A stretch of 64,000 bases of DNA from Luteimicrobium album (GCF_030161555.1 NZ_BSUK01000001.1:3968001-4032000), one strand, 5' to 3'; counted from the stretch's first letter, positions 9,322 through 18,792 are shown. A program made the numbers and translations. The notes: a model not told the origin generated them from the letters alone.

Positions 9322-10161
9322 TCAGCTGCCGACGCGGAACCGGACGAAGCCGAGCAGGTTGCCACCGGTGGCGGCGACGTGCTTGGCGACCGTCGTCTTC
9401 GTGTCCTTCGCGAGCGGCTGGTCCACGAGCACGGCGTCCTTGAAGAAGCCGTTCAGGCGGCCCTCGACGATCTTCGGCAGCGCGGCCTCGGGCTTGCCCT
9501 CGGCGATCGAGACCTCGCGCGCGATCTCGCGCTCCTTGTCGACGACGTCCGCCGGGACGTCCTCGCGGGACAGGTACCGCGGAGCCAGCGCGGCGATGTG
9601 CTGCGCGACGTCCTTGGCGACCGGCTCGGCCGCGTCGTCGGTCGCGACGACCACGCCGATCGACGGCGGGAGGTCCTTCGCGGTGCGGTGCAGGTACGTC
9701 GTGACCTTGGGGGCCTCGACCCGCGCCACGCGGTTCAGGACGATCTTCTCGCCGAGGGTCGCGCCCTGGGCGGCGATCGTGTCGGCGACGGTGCCCTCGC
9801 CGGCCGGGGCGGCGAGCGCGGACTCCGCGTCGGTGGCACCGGCCGCGGCAGCGGCCTCGAGGACGGCGTCGGCCAGCGCGACGAACTTGTCGTTCTTGAC
9901 GACGAAGTCGGTCTCGGCGTCCAGCTCGATCAGCGTGGCGACCTGGCCGTCAGCGGTGTCCTCGACCTTGACGGCCACGAGGCCCTCGGTGGTCGCGTTG
10001 CCCTCGCGCTTGGCGGCACGCGCCAGGCCCTTCTTGCGGATGATCTCGATCGCCTTGTCGGCGTTGCCGTCGGCCTCGTCGAGCGCCTTCTTGACGTCGA
10101 GCATGCCGGCACCGGTGCGCTCACGCAGCGCCTTGATGTCAGCGGCGGTGTAGTTCGCCAT
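9322..10161 (-). CDS. tsf: Elongation factor Ts
   Basis: Guanine-nucleotide exchange factor for EF-Tu, 279 residues. The N-terminal UBA-like region reads TAADIKALRERTGAGMLDVK, with the EF-Tu-contacting TDFV segment in AETDFVVKNDKF. The start is ATG 10161 with GAAGGA six bases upstream; an ATG six bases earlier is too close to that site. The length and the double core domains are typical. A 19-bp hairpin separates it from rpsB. Confidence 0.96.
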   Translation of the reverse strand: MANYTAADIKALRERTGAGMLDVKKALDEADGNADKAIEIIRKKGLARAAKREGNATTEGLVAVKVEDTADGQVATLIELDAETDFVVKNDKFVALADAVLEAAAAAGATDAESALAAPAGEGTVADTIAAQGATLGEKIVLNRVARVEAPKVTTYLHRTAKDLPPSIGVVVATDDAAEPVAKDVAQHIAALAPRYLSREDVPADVVDKEREIAREVSIAEGKPEAALPKIVEGRLNGFFKDAVLVDQPLAKDTKTTVAKHVAATGGNLLGFVRFRVGS

Positions 10162-10234
10162 GGTCATTCCTTCGGCTGGTGGGGTGCCCGGCACGAGCCG
10201 GGCGGTGCGGGTGGCGGGGCGAGCCCGCGCGACG

Positions 10235-10275
10235 GGGACGTGCCGCGCACCGGTCACCGGTGCGCGGCACGTCCC
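10235..10275 (-). terminator. Perfect 19-bp hairpin between rpsB and tsf
   Basis: An arm at 10235-10253 is the exact complement of 10257-10275, with a TCA loop of three bases. It begins seven bases past the rpsB stop. It probably acts as a partial terminator or processing site that sets the ratio of S2 to EF-Ts. Confidence 0.7.
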
Positions 10276-10281
10276 GCTGCG

Positions 10282-11298
10282 TCACTTCGCGTCGGCGTCG
10301 CCCTCAGCGGCGTCCTCGGCCACGATCGCCTCGGCGTCGGCCTCGGCAGCAGCCTCAGCGGCGACCTCCGCGACGACCTCAGCCTCGGCAGCAGCCTCCA
10401 CGGCGGTCTCGGCGACGACCTCGGCCTCGGCGGCCTCGACCGCAGCCTCCTCGGCGACGGCCTCGGTCACGGCGGCCGTGACCTCGGCGTCAGCGGCGGC
10501 CTCGTCCGTGGCGAGCTGCTTCTCGGCACCGGCGAGGAGCTCGCGCTCCCACTCGGCGAGCGGCTCGGCGTCGGCGTCGGGGCCGGCCTCCGCGTTCGAG
10601 CGGCCCGAGTGGCGCTGGAGCAGGCCCTCGGCGACGGCGTCCGCGACCACGCGGGTCAGGAGCGTCACGGCGCGGATCGCGTCGTCGTTGCCCGGGATCG
10701 GGTAGTCGACGACGTCGGGGTCGCAGTTGGTGTCGAGGATCGCGACGACCGGGATCCCGAGCTTGCGCGCCTCGTCGACCGCGAGGTGCTCCTTGTTCGT
10801 GTCGACGATCCACACGGCCGAGGGAACCTTGGCCATGTCACGGATGCCGCCGAGCGTGCGGGCGAGCTTGTCCTTCTCGCGACGCAGGACCAGGAGCTCC
10901 TTCTTGGTGAGGCCCGAGCCGGCGACGTCGTCGAAGTCGATCTCCTCGAGCTCCTTGAGGCGCTGGAGGCGCTTGTGCACCGTGGTGAAGTTGGTGAGCA
11001 TGCCGCCCAGCCAGCGGTGGTTCACGTACGGCATGCCGACGCGCGCGGCCTGCTCGGCGACGGGCTCCTGCGCCTGCTTCTTGGTGCCGACGAAGAGGAT
11101 CGAGCCACCGTGGGCGACCGTCTCCTTGACGAACTCGAACGCGCGGTCGATGTAGGACAGCGACTGCTGCAGGTCGACGATGTAGATGCCGTTGCGCTCC
11201 GTGAGGATGTGGCGCTTCATCTTCGGGTTCCAACGGCGGGTCTGGTGCCCGAAGTGGACACCGCTCTCGAGGAGCTGGCGCATGGTCACGACGGCCAT
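10282..11298 (-). CDS. rpsB: 30S ribosomal protein S2
   Basis: S2 binds the 16S rRNA 3' major domain and is needed for S1 or mRNA docking. The product has 338 residues: a normal S2 core from [22 protein letters not shown] through [20 protein letters not shown], then about 100 residues of Ala/Glu repeats such as [20 protein letters not shown]. Acidic alanine-rich S2 tails occur in many Actinobacteria, but this one is long. ATG 11298 has AAAGGA six bases upstream. It is the first gene of the rpsB-tsf transcript. Confidence 0.95.
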   Translation of the reverse strand: MAVVTMRQLLESGVHFGHQTRRWNPKMKRHILTERNGIYIVDLQQSLSYIDRAFEFVKETVAHGGSILFVGTKKQAQEPVAEQAARVGMPYVNHRWLGGMLTNFTTVHKRLQRLKELEEIDFDDVAGSGLTKKELLVLRREKDKLARTLGGIRDMAKVPSAVWIVDTNKEHLAVDEARKLGIPVVAILDTNCDPDVVDYPIPGNDDAIRAVTLLTRVVADAVAEGLLQRHSGRSNAEAGPDADAEPLAEWERELLAGAEKQLATDEAAADAEVTAAVTEAVAEEAAVEAAEAEVVAETAVEAAAEAEVVAEVAAEAAAEADAEAIVAEDAAEGDADAK

Positions 11299-11696
11299 GG
11301 CACGTCCTTTCGTCGTGCGCCGCGAGTCCCTCGCCGTGCGCACGTGGTTGCGCGGCCCGCGTGGCGGGACCGCTGTTCCGGTTGTCGACGCCGGCCGGTC
11401 GGCCGTCGTCCCTGGCACCACGCGGCGGGACGCCACCGGGCCCCGTCCGAGGACAGGATCCGGGAGACCGTCGCCCACGCCGCAGCCCCGGCGCGACGAG
11501 CGCGGGGAGCGTGAGGTGGTGCGCGATGTCATGCGCAAGGCGCATGCGTCGACAAGTCTACCGGATCGCGGGTGGACGCCCGGCCGCCGGACGGCGCGGT
11601 CCGGGCGCCGTCCACCGGGCTCGCGCGACCACCGTCCGTGCACAGGGACGGTACCGTCCGCGCCGGGACCTCGGGCCGGCCGGGCAGGCTGGGCCC
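11299..11696. other. Divergent intergenic region rpsB / LytM gene
   Basis: A 398-base spacer that holds the rpsB leader (about 228 bases from the candidate promoter at 11526-11555) and the upstream region of the LytM-like gene. A short palindrome ATGCGC-AAG-GCGCAT lies inside the promoter spacer near 11530-11545. I see no ORF and no recognisable riboswitch. Confidence 0.5.
11526..11555 (-). promoter_or_regulatory. Candidate rpsB promoter
   Basis: On the minus strand TTGTCG (11550-11555) and TGACAT (11526-11531) are separated by 18 bases and point toward rpsB. This matches a vegetative sigma-70-type promoter in layout. It leaves a 5' leader of roughly 220 bases, common for ribosomal protein genes. 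Confidence 0.35.
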
Positions 11697-12296
11697 ATGT
11701 CGCTCCTCCGTTCGCTCCCGGCCAGTCGGAGCGCCGCCCGTTCGCCGGCCCGTCGGTCGGCCGCCGCCGTCGCGCTCCTCCTCGTCCTCGTCACGGGCGG
11801 GGCGGGCGGCGGAGCGGCGCGGGCCGAGGCACCGGGGGCCGCCCTCGCCTCGGACGCGGGCGCCGCCCCGGCCCCGGTGTCCGACACGCGCTATCGCGTG
11901 CCCGTCCCCGGCGCCGTCGTGCGGGCGTTCGACCCGCCGGCCGTGCGCTGGGGTTCGGGACACCGCGGCGTGGACCTCGCGGCGGCCGCGGGCGACGTGG
12001 TCCGCGCACCCGCGGCCGGCGTGGTCGCGTTCGCAGGCACGGTCGCCGGCCGGGGTGTGCTCACGCTCCTGCACGACGACGGCCTCCGCAGCTCGTTCGA
12101 ACCCGTCACCACGGTGCTGCGCGTCGGCGACCGGGTGGCCCAGGGCGATGCCGTCGCCACCGTCGACCAGCCCGGGGGCGGCGGTCACTGCCTGCCCGCG
12201 TCCTGCCTGCACTGGGGCGTGCGGCGCGGCGAGACGTACCTCGACCCGATGGCGCTCGTCGCGACGGACCCGATCGTGCTCCTACCGCTGTCCTGA
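11697..12296 (+). CDS. Secreted LytM/M23-like protein, probably catalytically inactive
   Basis: A 199-residue exported protein with an Arg-rich N-terminus, a hydrophobic signal-peptide core ([14 protein letters not shown]) and an AxA-type cleavage region (ARAEA). A LytM (peptidase M23) fold follows. The zinc ligands are kept in GHRGVDLA (His and Asp) and in the final His of CLHWG. The two catalytic histidines of active enzymes are not: the TLYAH position reads SSFEP, and the first His of HxH is Cys. It therefore looks like a pseudo-endopeptidase that binds wall or activates an amidase. No Shine-Dalgarno is evident before the ATG. It is convergent with xerC, with only nine bases between stops. 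Confidence 0.75.
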   Translation: MSLLRSLPASRSAARSPARRSAAAVALLLVLVTGGAGGGAARAEAPGAALASDAGAAPAPVSDTRYRVPVPGAVVRAFDPPAVRWGSGHRGVDLAAAAGDVVRAPAAGVVAFAGTVAGRGVLTLLHDDGLRSSFEPVTTVLRVGDRVAQGDAVATVDQPGGGGHCLPASCLHWGVRRGETYLDPMALVATDPIVLLPLS

Positions 12297-12305
12297 GTCT
12301 GCCGA

Positions 12306-13271
12306 TCACGCGCGCGGGAACGCCTGGGTGTACGACGACCGCAGCCGCTCGGCGCTCACGTGCGTGTAGCGCTGCGTCGTCGCGAGGCTCGCGTGCCCGA
12401 GGACCTCCTGGACGCTGCGCAGGTCGGAGCCGCCCTCGAGCAGGTGGGTCGCGGCGGTGTGCCGGAGGGCGTGCGGGGCGACGTCCGGCACGCCCGCGCC
12501 CTCCGCGAGACGGTGCACGGCCTCGCGCGCGCGCCGCTGGTCCCAGCGGCCCCCGCGGTCGCCGAGCAGGAGCGCGGGACCGCTCGTCGCCGTCGCGAGC
12601 GCCGGACGGCCTGCCGCGAGCCACCGCTCCACGGCCCGCGCGGCCGGCACGCCGAACGGCACGACGCGCTCCTTACGTCCCTTGCCGAGGGCCCGCACGG
12701 TCCGCGTGGTCAGCTCGAGGTCGTCGACGTCCACCGAGACGAGCTCCCCGACCCGCAGGCCCGTCGCGTACAGGAGCTCGACCGTCACCCAGTCGCGCAG
12801 CCGGGCAGGCTCGCCGTCGGCCGCGAGCGCCTGCGCGTGCTCGACGAGCGCGCGTGCCGCGTCGACCGACAGCACCTGCGGCAGGTGCCGGTCGACCTTC
12901 GGCGAGCCGAGGCGTGACGCGGGGTCGGTCGTCGTGCGGCCCGTCCGGTGCGTCCACGCGAAGAACGCCCGCGCGGCGGCGCTGCGCCGCGCGAGCGTCG
13001 AGCGGGCGTGCCCGGTCGCGGCGAGGTCGGCGAGCCAGGCCCGCAGGAGCGTCAGGTCGACGTCCTGAGGCCCCCGGGCCCCGCGCCTGACGGCGAACGC
13101 GGCGAGGCCTGCGACGTCGCCCGCGTAGGCGCGCGCGGTGTGCGTGCTGGCGCCGCGCTCGAGGTCGAGGTGTCGGACGAACGCCTCGATCGTGTCGTCG
13201 AACGTGAGCTCCCGGGCGCCCGGCACCGAGGTGTCGGGCGCCCGGTCGTCGCGTGCGTGCGGTGCGGTCAC
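12306..13271 (-). CDS. xerC: Tyrosine recombinase XerC
   Basis: Site-specific recombinase that resolves chromosome dimers at dif with XerD. It has 321 residues. An N-terminal SAM-like core-binding domain (residues 25-115) precedes the catalytic domain with Arg173 in ATGLRVGEL, Lys197 in GKGRKERVVP, His267-Arg270 in HALRH, His293 in LGHAS and the nucleophile Tyr302 in QRYTHV. The length and its position after dprA match chromosomal XerC of Actinobacteria rather than a phage integrase. The GTG start is preceded by a G-rich stretch. Confidence 0.9.
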   Translation of the reverse strand: MTAPHARDDRAPDTSVPGARELTFDDTIEAFVRHLDLERGASTHTARAYAGDVAGLAAFAVRRGARGPQDVDLTLLRAWLADLAATGHARSTLARRSAAARAFFAWTHRTGRTTTDPASRLGSPKVDRHLPQVLSVDAARALVEHAQALAADGEPARLRDWVTVELLYATGLRVGELVSVDVDDLELTTRTVRALGKGRKERVVPFGVPAARAVERWLAAGRPALATATSGPALLLGDRGGRWDQRRAREAVHRLAEGAGVPDVAPHALRHTAATHLLEGGSDLRSVQEVLGHASLATTQRYTHVSAERLRSSYTQAFPRA

Positions 13272-13375
13272 GCCCCCAGCGTCACGAAGACTCTGGCGCG
13301 GGGCAAGGCGCCGCGCGGACCTCGAGCGAGCGCGTCCACCGACCGAGCCGGCCGACGTGACCCGCGCCCCGTGCG

Positions 13376-14626
13376 CTACCGCCTGCCGCTCGGGGCCCGC
13401 CGCCACGCACCGCCCTCCTGGACGGCGAACCCCGCGAGCTCGAGCAGGCCGAGCGCGCCGCGCGTCTCGTCGAGCGCGAGCCCGGCGGTGCGCGCGATCG
13501 ATGCGACGTCGGCCGCCCGCCGCAGGGGCAGGGCGTCGAAGAGCCTCCGGCCGACGCCGTCGAGGTCGTCGGGGACGTCACGGCCGGACGCGGTCCCTCC
13601 CCGGGCCCCCGCGCCGGAGCCCTCGTCGGGGAGGCCGTCGCCGGCCGGCAGCGCCAGCTCGGCGACCTCGTCGACGTCCGTCACGCACACGGCGGCGCCG
13701 TCGCGCAGCAGCCGGTGGCACCCGGACGACGCCATCGACGTGACGGGCCCGGGTACCGCGCCCACCGGCCGCAGGAGCTCGGCCGCGCGCGCCGCCGTCG
13801 ACAGCGCCCCGGAGCGCCAGGCCGCCTCGACGACGACCGTCGCCCGCGCCGTGGCGGCGATGAGCCGGTTGCGCAGCAGGAACCGCACGCGGCTGGGCAC
13901 CGAGCCGGGCGGCACCTCGCTCACGACCGCGCCGCCGGCGTCGAGCACGCCCCGGAGCAGGTCGGCGTTGCCGGCCGGGTAGAGCCGGTCGACCCCGCCC
14001 GCGAGGTAGGCGACCGTCGTCCCGCCACCCGCGAGCGCAGCCCGGTGCGCCGCCGCGTCGATCCCGTAGGCGCCGCCGGACACGACCGCGACGCCACGGC
14101 CGGCGAGCCCGTGCGCGAGCTCCGCGGCGACGTGCCGCCCGTACTCGGTGCACGCGCGGGCGCCGACGAGCGCGACGGACCTCGTGGACGCTCCCGCGAG
14201 GTCCGGCTCGCCGCGCGCCCACAGGCAGTGCGGCGCGAGGACGCCGAGGTCGTCGAGCGCGCGCGGCCACCGCGGGTCGTCGGGCAGGAGGAGCGTGCCT
14301 CCGAGCAGCTCGAGGGAACGCAGCTCGCGACGTGGGTCGAGCCCGCGCGTCCGCGGCGCCCAGCGGGACACGGCACGCAGGAGCCGAGCGGGGGCGAGCT
14401 CGTCGGGCAGGCCCGGGCGGTCGCCGTGCAGGCGTCGGATGGCTCGCTCCGCGACGTCCGGGCCGGCCGCGGCGTCGAGCAGCCAGGTCAGCGCGGTGGC
14501 GGGGCCGAGAGCCCGGACGACGTGGCCCGCGGCCGGGTCGGCGGGCTCGGCCAGCCGGCTCCAGGCGGCCGCGACCGCTCGGGGGTCGGCCGTGTCGACG
14601 ATGCCGGAGGCGCGCGCGTCAGCCAC
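13376..14626 (-). CDS. dprA: DNA-processing protein DprA
   Basis: Loads RecA on incoming single-stranded DNA during natural transformation. It has 416 residues. The Rossmann-like DprA core carries VALVGARACTEYGRHVA, VSGGAYGIDAAAH, and VSEVPPGSVPSRVRFLLRNR. A winged-helix domain is present at the C-terminus. The GTG start lies eight bases inside the end of comM, so the two are translationally coupled. Actinobacteria often keep dprA and comM without a full competence set, so a role in general recombination is also possible. Confidence 0.9.
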   Translation of the reverse strand: MADARASGIVDTADPRAVAAAWSRLAEPADPAAGHVVRALGPATALTWLLDAAAGPDVAERAIRRLHGDRPGLPDELAPARLLRAVSRWAPRTRGLDPRRELRSLELLGGTLLLPDDPRWPRALDDLGVLAPHCLWARGEPDLAGASTRSVALVGARACTEYGRHVAAELAHGLAGRGVAVVSGGAYGIDAAAHRAALAGGGTTVAYLAGGVDRLYPAGNADLLRGVLDAGGAVVSEVPPGSVPSRVRFLLRNRLIAATARATVVVEAAWRSGALSTAARAAELLRPVGAVPGPVTSMASSGCHRLLRDGAAVCVTDVDEVAELALPAGDGLPDEGSGAGARGGTASGRDVPDDLDGVGRRLFDALPLRRAADVASIARTAGLALDETRGALGLLELAGFAVQEGGAWRRAPSGRR

Positions 14627-16151
14627 GGTGCCCCCGCGTCCGCAGGGCCAGGGCCCGTCCGACGTCGGTGCGGCCCGGGGCGTCCCGGCCCGCGAGGTCG
14701 GCGAGCGTCCAGGCGAGCCGGAGCACGCGATCGGCGCCGCGCAGGCTGATGCTGCCTCGTTCGAGCGCCCGGTCGACGTCGACGAGGAGCCCACGGTCGG
14801 CGCCGAGCCGCTCACGCAGCCACGACCCGGGCACGTCACCGTTGAGCGTCCACGGGGTCCCCCGCAGCCGGTCGGCGGACGCGGCGCGTGCCGCTGCGAC
14901 CCGGGCGGCGACGGCCGCGCTCGGCTCTCCCCGCTCGTCGCGGTCGACGGCGCTGACGCGCGGCAGCTCGACCTGGACGTCCACGCGGTCGAGCAGCGGG
15001 CCGGACAGCCGCGCGAGGTACCGGCGCCGCTCGATCGGGGTGCACGTGCAGTCGAGGCCCTTGCCGACGGCCTTGCCGCACGGGCACGGGTTGGCCGCGA
15101 GCACGAGCTGGAACCGCGCCGGGTAGCGCGCGGTGCCCGCGGCCCGGTGGATCACGATCTCGCCGTGCTCGAGCGGCTGGCGCAGCGTCTCGAGGACGCG
15201 CGAGCCGAAGTGGGGCACCTCGTCCAGGAAGAGGACGCCGCGATGCGCACGCGAGGCTGCCCCGGGCCGGGGAAGCCCCGACCCGCCACCGACGACCGAC
15301 GCCGGCGTCGCCGTGTGGTGCGGGTCCTCGAACGGCGGCCGTCGCAGCAGACCGTCCGCGGCGTCGAAGGTCCCGGCGACCGAGTGGATCGCCGTCACCT
15401 CGACCGCCGCGGCCTCGTCGAGGTCGGGCAGGATCCCGGGCAGCCGGGACGCGAGCATCGTCTTCCCGGCGCCCGGCGGACCGACCATGAGCAGGTGGTG
15501 TCCGCCCGCGGCGGCGACCTCGAGCGCCGCCCGCGCCTCCGTCTGGCCGAGCACGTCCGCGAGGTCGCCAGCGGACGGTCCCCGCGGGCGCTGGGCGGTC
15601 GGGCCGTCGTTGGGCGGCTCGGGGAGCTCGTCGAGCTCGGCGCCGTAGTGCGCCGCGAGCTCGGCGAGGTGCCGGACGCCCAGCACGTCGGCCCCCGGGA
15701 CCAGCCGCGCCTCGTCGGCGTCCTGGGCCGGGACCACGACGCGCCGGTACCCGGCGGCGACCGCGGCGGCGACCGCGGGCAGCACCCCGCGCACCCGGTG
15801 GACGCGCCCGTCGAGGCCGAGCTCACCGAGGTGCACGACGTGCTGGGGCCGGACGTGGTCGATGAGCCGAGCGCCCGCGAGCATGGCCACGGCGATCGCG
15901 AGGTCGAACCCCGAACCCGTCTTGGGCAGCGAAGCGGGCGAGAGGTTGACCGTGATCTTCTTGTTCGGCCAGTCCAGGCCCGACGACGTCACCGCGGCAC
16001 GGACCCGGTCGCGCGACTCGCTCAGGGCGGCGTCGGGCAGGCCGACGAGCGTGAACCCGGGCACGGACGCCGCGAGGTGCGCCTGGACCTCGACGACGTG
16101 CCCGGTGAGGCCGACGAGCGCGACCGCGCGCGTCGTCCCGAGCCGGCTCAC
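14619..16151 (-). CDS. comM: ComM/YifB AAA+ helicase, Mg-chelatase-like
   Basis: Hexameric AAA+ branch-migration helicase that helps integrate transformed DNA; 510 residues. An N-terminal Lon-protease-like (ChlI) domain carries GFTLVGLPDAALSESRDRV. The Walker A is GPPGAGKT and the Walker B is LFLDEVPHF. A cysteine-containing insert reads NPCPCGKAVGKGLDCTCTP, and the Mg-chelatase C-terminal domain follows. The GTG start overlaps the yraN stop (GTGA). Confidence 0.92.
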   Translation of the reverse strand: MSRLGTTRAVALVGLTGHVVEVQAHLAASVPGFTLVGLPDAALSESRDRVRAAVTSSGLDWPNKKITVNLSPASLPKTGSGFDLAIAVAMLAGARLIDHVRPQHVVHLGELGLDGRVHRVRGVLPAVAAAVAAGYRRVVVPAQDADEARLVPGADVLGVRHLAELAAHYGAELDELPEPPNDGPTAQRPRGPSAGDLADVLGQTEARAALEVAAAGGHHLLMVGPPGAGKTMLASRLPGILPDLDEAAAVEVTAIHSVAGTFDAADGLLRRPPFEDPHHTATPASVVGGGSGLPRPGAASRAHRGVLFLDEVPHFGSRVLETLRQPLEHGEIVIHRAAGTARYPARFQLVLAANPCPCGKAVGKGLDCTCTPIERRRYLARLSGPLLDRVDVQVELPRVSAVDRDERGEPSAAVAARVAAARAASADRLRGTPWTLNGDVPGSWLRERLGADRGLLVDVDRALERGSISLRGADRVLRLAWTLADLAGRDAPGRTDVGRALALRTRGHRG

Positions 16152-16507
16152 GCGACGTCCTCGAGGTGCTCGATCCGCGCGGCCCCGGCGCGCGGGAGCT
16201 GGACGGCGACGACGTCGATCCGCACGGAGCGGTACCGGACCTCCGGGTGCGCCGTCAGCCAGCCCGCCGTGAGCCGGCGCAGCCGCGCGAGCTTCACGGG
16301 GGTCACGGCCTCGGCGGGATGCCCGAACCCCAGGCCTCGACGCGTCTTGACCTCGACGACCACGAGCACGTCGCCGTCGAACGCCACCAGGTCGAGCTCG
16401 CCGCCCGGTCCGCGCCAGTTGCGGTCCACGACCCGCCAGCCGCGCCCCTCCACGTGGCGTGCCGCCACCTTCTCGCCGTACCGTCCGACCGCGTCCTTCG
16501 CCCGCAT
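16148..16507 (-). CDS. YraN/UPF0102 nuclease-fold protein
   Basis: A small 119-residue protein of the UPF0102 family with a restriction-endonuclease-like core. GELDLVAFDGDVLVVVEVKTR holds the Asp-x-n-Glu-x-Lys residues (ELDL and EVKT). Its biological role is unsettled, but it travels with comM and rnhB in many genomes. ATG 16507 is favoured over GTG 16516, because GGAGG is eight bases upstream of the ATG. Confidence 0.88.
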   Translation of the reverse strand: MRAKDAVGRYGEKVAARHVEGRGWRVVDRNWRGPGGELDLVAFDGDVLVVVEVKTRRGLGFGHPAEAVTPVKLARLRRLTAGWLTAHPEVRYRSVRIDVVAVQLPRAGAARIEHLEDVA

Positions 16508-16604
16508 GGGCCTCACCTCCGCGGGCCACCCTGCCCGGGGAGCGGGCGACGCTGCGGAGGCCGGTACGGCCGGTGTGCACGGGGCCGTCGGCGCGTCGGT
16601 TGTG

Positions 16605-16629
16605 CGTGGGCCACGTGCCGCGGCCCACG
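16605..16629 (-). terminator. Hairpin downstream of the DUF2469 gene
   Basis: CGTGGGCC (16605-16612) pairs with GGCCCACG (16622-16629), five bases beyond the DUF2469 stop on the minus strand and before yraN. A moderate stem that may end the lepB-rnhB-DUF2469 transcript. Confidence 0.5.
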
Positions 16630-16633
16630 GGCG

Positions 16634-16933
16634 TCAGAGCTGCAGCTCGGCCTTCGCGAGCTCCTCGACGTTGACGTCCTTGAACGTCACGACGCGCACC
16701 GACTTCACGAAGCGCGCCGACCGGTACACGTCCCAGACCCAGGCGTCCGCGAGCCGCAGCTCGAAGTAGACCTCGCCCGCCGCCGACCGCACCTGCAGGT
16801 CGACGTGGTTCGCCAGGTAGAAGCGTCGCTCGGTCTCCACCACGTACGAGAACAGTCCGACGACGTCCCGGTACTCGCGGTAGAGCGCGAGCTCCATCTC
16901 GGTCTCGTAGTTCTCGAGGTCCTCCGCACTCAC
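16634..16933 (-). CDS. DUF2469 family protein
   Basis: A 99-residue conserved actinobacterial protein beginning VSAEDLENYETEMELALYRE. It contains DVVGLFSYVVETERRFYLAN and FKDVNVEEL near the C-terminus. There is no signal peptide or membrane helix, and the function is unknown. The family is almost invariant in length and position between rnhB and yraN. GTG 16933 gives exactly the usual family start. Confidence 0.88.
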   Translation of the reverse strand: MSAEDLENYETEMELALYREYRDVVGLFSYVVETERRFYLANHVDLQVRSAAGEVYFELRLADAWVWDVYRSARFVKSVRVVTFKDVNVEELAKAELQL

Positions 16934-16999
16934 GCGTCCATCATGGACCATCGACCTGCCCGGACGCGTCGCCGTCCGCGCACGTCGGGCGGGCGGGCC

Positions 17000-17851
17000 T
17001 CATCCGGCGGTGACGCCGGGCCCCGTCACACCGGGCAAATTCCAGCTCGTGCGGTGCAGGATGCTCGGGCCGTGCTCCTCGAGGGCCCGCACGTGCGCGG
17101 CGGTCGCGTAGCCCTTGTTCTGGTGCCAGTCGTACGCGGGGTGCTCGCCGGCGAGCTCGCGCATGAGCGCGTCGCGCTCGCACTTCGCCAGGACGCTCGC
17201 GGCCGCGACCGACGCGCACTGCACGTCCGCCTTCACGAGCGTGCGGACGCCGAGCGACGGCACCGGGGCCGGGAGCGACGCCGGGTCGAGCGGCCGGTAC
17301 GCACGGACGCCCGGGACGACGGGGACCGCGGCTCCGTCGTCGGGCGCCGGCCCGAGATCGTCCAGGACGTCGAGCAGGTCCGGCTGCGGGTCGGACAGCC
17401 AGTCGTGCGAGCCGTCGAGCAGGACCGCGTCGACCTGGATGCCGGCTGCCGCGACGGTCGCGAGGGCACGGCGCCCCGCGAGCCGCAGCGCGCCGATGAT
17501 CCCGACGTCGTCGATCTCGGCGCTGCTCGCGTGCCCGACCGCCCACGCGAGCCCCCACCGGCGGACCTTCGGCACCATCTCCTCGCGCAGCGCGGGAGCG
17601 AGGAGCTTGGAGTCGGTCAGCCCGCGCGGCGCACGCCGGGTCGTCGCGTCCACCACGACGACACCGACGCTCACCGGCCCGGCGAGCGCGCCGCGACCCA
17701 CCTCGTCCATGCCCGCGACCGTGCGTGCGCCCGCCTCGAACCACGCCGTCTCGCGCTTGAGGTGGGCGGTGCGCACGCGGGCCGCCGGACGACCGGGGGT
17801 CGTCCGGTCGGTCCGGGGTGGCCGGGCCGGTCGAGACGGCATAGTCGTCAC
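17000..17851 (-). CDS. rnhB: Ribonuclease HII
   Basis: Removes ribonucleotides and RNA primers from DNA. It has 283 residues, longer than the common 200-230, because of an Arg/Pro-rich N-terminus of about 30 residues and an insertion rich in Asp/Pro in the middle. The catalytic acid motif is [12 protein letters not shown]. The fourth acid region reads [19 protein letters not shown], and [10 protein letters not shown] is also present. GTG 17851 overlaps the lepB stop (GTGA); ATG 17842 is an alternative start. Confidence 0.92.
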   Translation of the reverse strand: MTTMPSRPARPPRTDRTTPGRPAARVRTAHLKRETAWFEAGARTVAGMDEVGRGALAGPVSVGVVVVDATTRRAPRGLTDSKLLAPALREEMVPKVRRWGLAWAVGHASSAEIDDVGIIGALRLAGRRALATVAAAGIQVDAVLLDGSHDWLSDPQPDLLDVLDDLGPAPDDGAAVPVVPGVRAYRPLDPASLPAPVPSLGVRTLVKADVQCASVAAASVLAKCERDALMRELAGEHPAYDWHQNKGYATAAHVRALEEHGPSILHRTSWNLPGVTGPGVTAG

Positions 17852-18660
17852 GGGTTCGGCACGTCCTTGAAGGTGTCGCCGGGGTTGCGCAGGAGACCCG
17901 CGTCGGACAGCGGCCAGACCTTGACGAACGCCGTGCCGACGACGTCGTCCATCGGGACGAACCCGCCGCCCGGCTTGCCCGTGTTGTACCGCGAGTCGCT
18001 CGAGTCCTGCCGGTTGTCACCCATCACGAAGAGCGACTTCGCAGGGACGGTGTAGCTGAACGCGTCCTGACTCGGCTCCGAGCCCGGCTTGAGGTACGGC
18101 TCGTCGATCGCCACGCCGTTCACCGTGACGGGCTTGCCCGGGCCCGCGCACGCGACCGTGTCGCCCGGGAGCCCGATGACCCGCTTGATGAGGTGGCCCA
18201 CGGCGTCGTTGGGCCGCAGTCCCACGAACGTCAGCGCGTCGACGACGGCGTTGCCCACCGGCCCGTGGTCGGCCTTCTCCTGCTCGGGGAGCCAGTGGCC
18301 GGGGTCCTTGAACACGATGATGTCGCCGCGGTGCACGTCGAGGTGCGACGGCACGAGCCGCGACACCATGACCCGGTCGCCGATCTGGAGCGTGTCCTCC
18401 ATGGACTCGCTGGGGATGTAGAACGCCTGGACCAGGAACGTCTTGATGAGCCACGACAGGACGAGCGCGGCCACGACGATGATCGCCGTCTCCCGCAGGA
18501 CCGACGACCGGCGCGGGGCCGGGCGGCTCGCCGCACCACCCTGGTTCGTCGCGGCCCGCCCTCCGTCGTCCGGGCCACCCTGGCCGTCCGTCAGCGGTAC
18601 GGCGGTCAGGTCGGTGCCCTCGGCGGGCTGGGCGTCGTCGGACGACGTGGGTGCGCTCAC
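17848..18660 (-). CDS. lepB: Signal peptidase I
   Basis: Membrane-anchored serine protease that removes Sec and Tat signal peptides; 270 residues. A cytosolic N-terminus of about 55 residues precedes one membrane helix ([20 protein letters not shown]). The nucleophile Ser lies in [11 protein letters not shown] and the Lys general base in [28 protein letters not shown] is the C-terminal box. It lies upstream of rnhB with overlapping codons. Confidence 0.94.
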   Translation of the reverse strand: MSAPTSSDDAQPAEGTDLTAVPLTDGQGGPDDGGRAATNQGGAASRPAPRRSSVLRETAIIVVAALVLSWLIKTFLVQAFYIPSESMEDTLQIGDRVMVSRLVPSHLDVHRGDIIVFKDPGHWLPEQEKADHGPVGNAVVDALTFVGLRPNDAVGHLIKRVIGLPGDTVACAGPGKPVTVNGVAIDEPYLKPGSEPSQDAFSYTVPAKSLFVMGDNRQDSSDSRYNTGKPGGGFVPMDDVVGTAFVKVWPLSDAGLLRNPGDTFKDVPNP

Positions 18661-18734
18661 GCGCCCACTGTGCCATCTCGACCTGTGACGGACGAAACGC
18701 GGCTCGCCCGCCGGACACGCTCGCCCCGGAGACG

Positions 18735-18775
18735 CACGACGGGCGGCCGTCCGGTGAGGACGACCGCCCGTCGTG
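18735..18775 (-). terminator. Terminator of rplS
   Basis: A 12-bp stem (18735-18746 with 18764-18775) continues after one mismatch with five more pairs to a GGTGA loop. It lies 18 bases past the rplS stop. Strong intrinsic hairpin without a U-tract. Confidence 0.75.
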
Positions 18776-18792
18776 GGGTGCTGCGAGAGCCC

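Noticed and set aside
8125..11514. Very long plus-strand ORF of 1129 codons antisense to pyrH, tsf and rpsB
   Set aside because: It mirrors three well-supported genes on the other strand and has shadow composition rich in Arg, Gly and Asp/His. Long antisense ORFs are expected at this GC content.
12306..13271. Phage or integron integrase
   Set aside because: Length, motifs and synteny with dprA and comM match chromosomal XerC. No att sites or phage genes are nearby.
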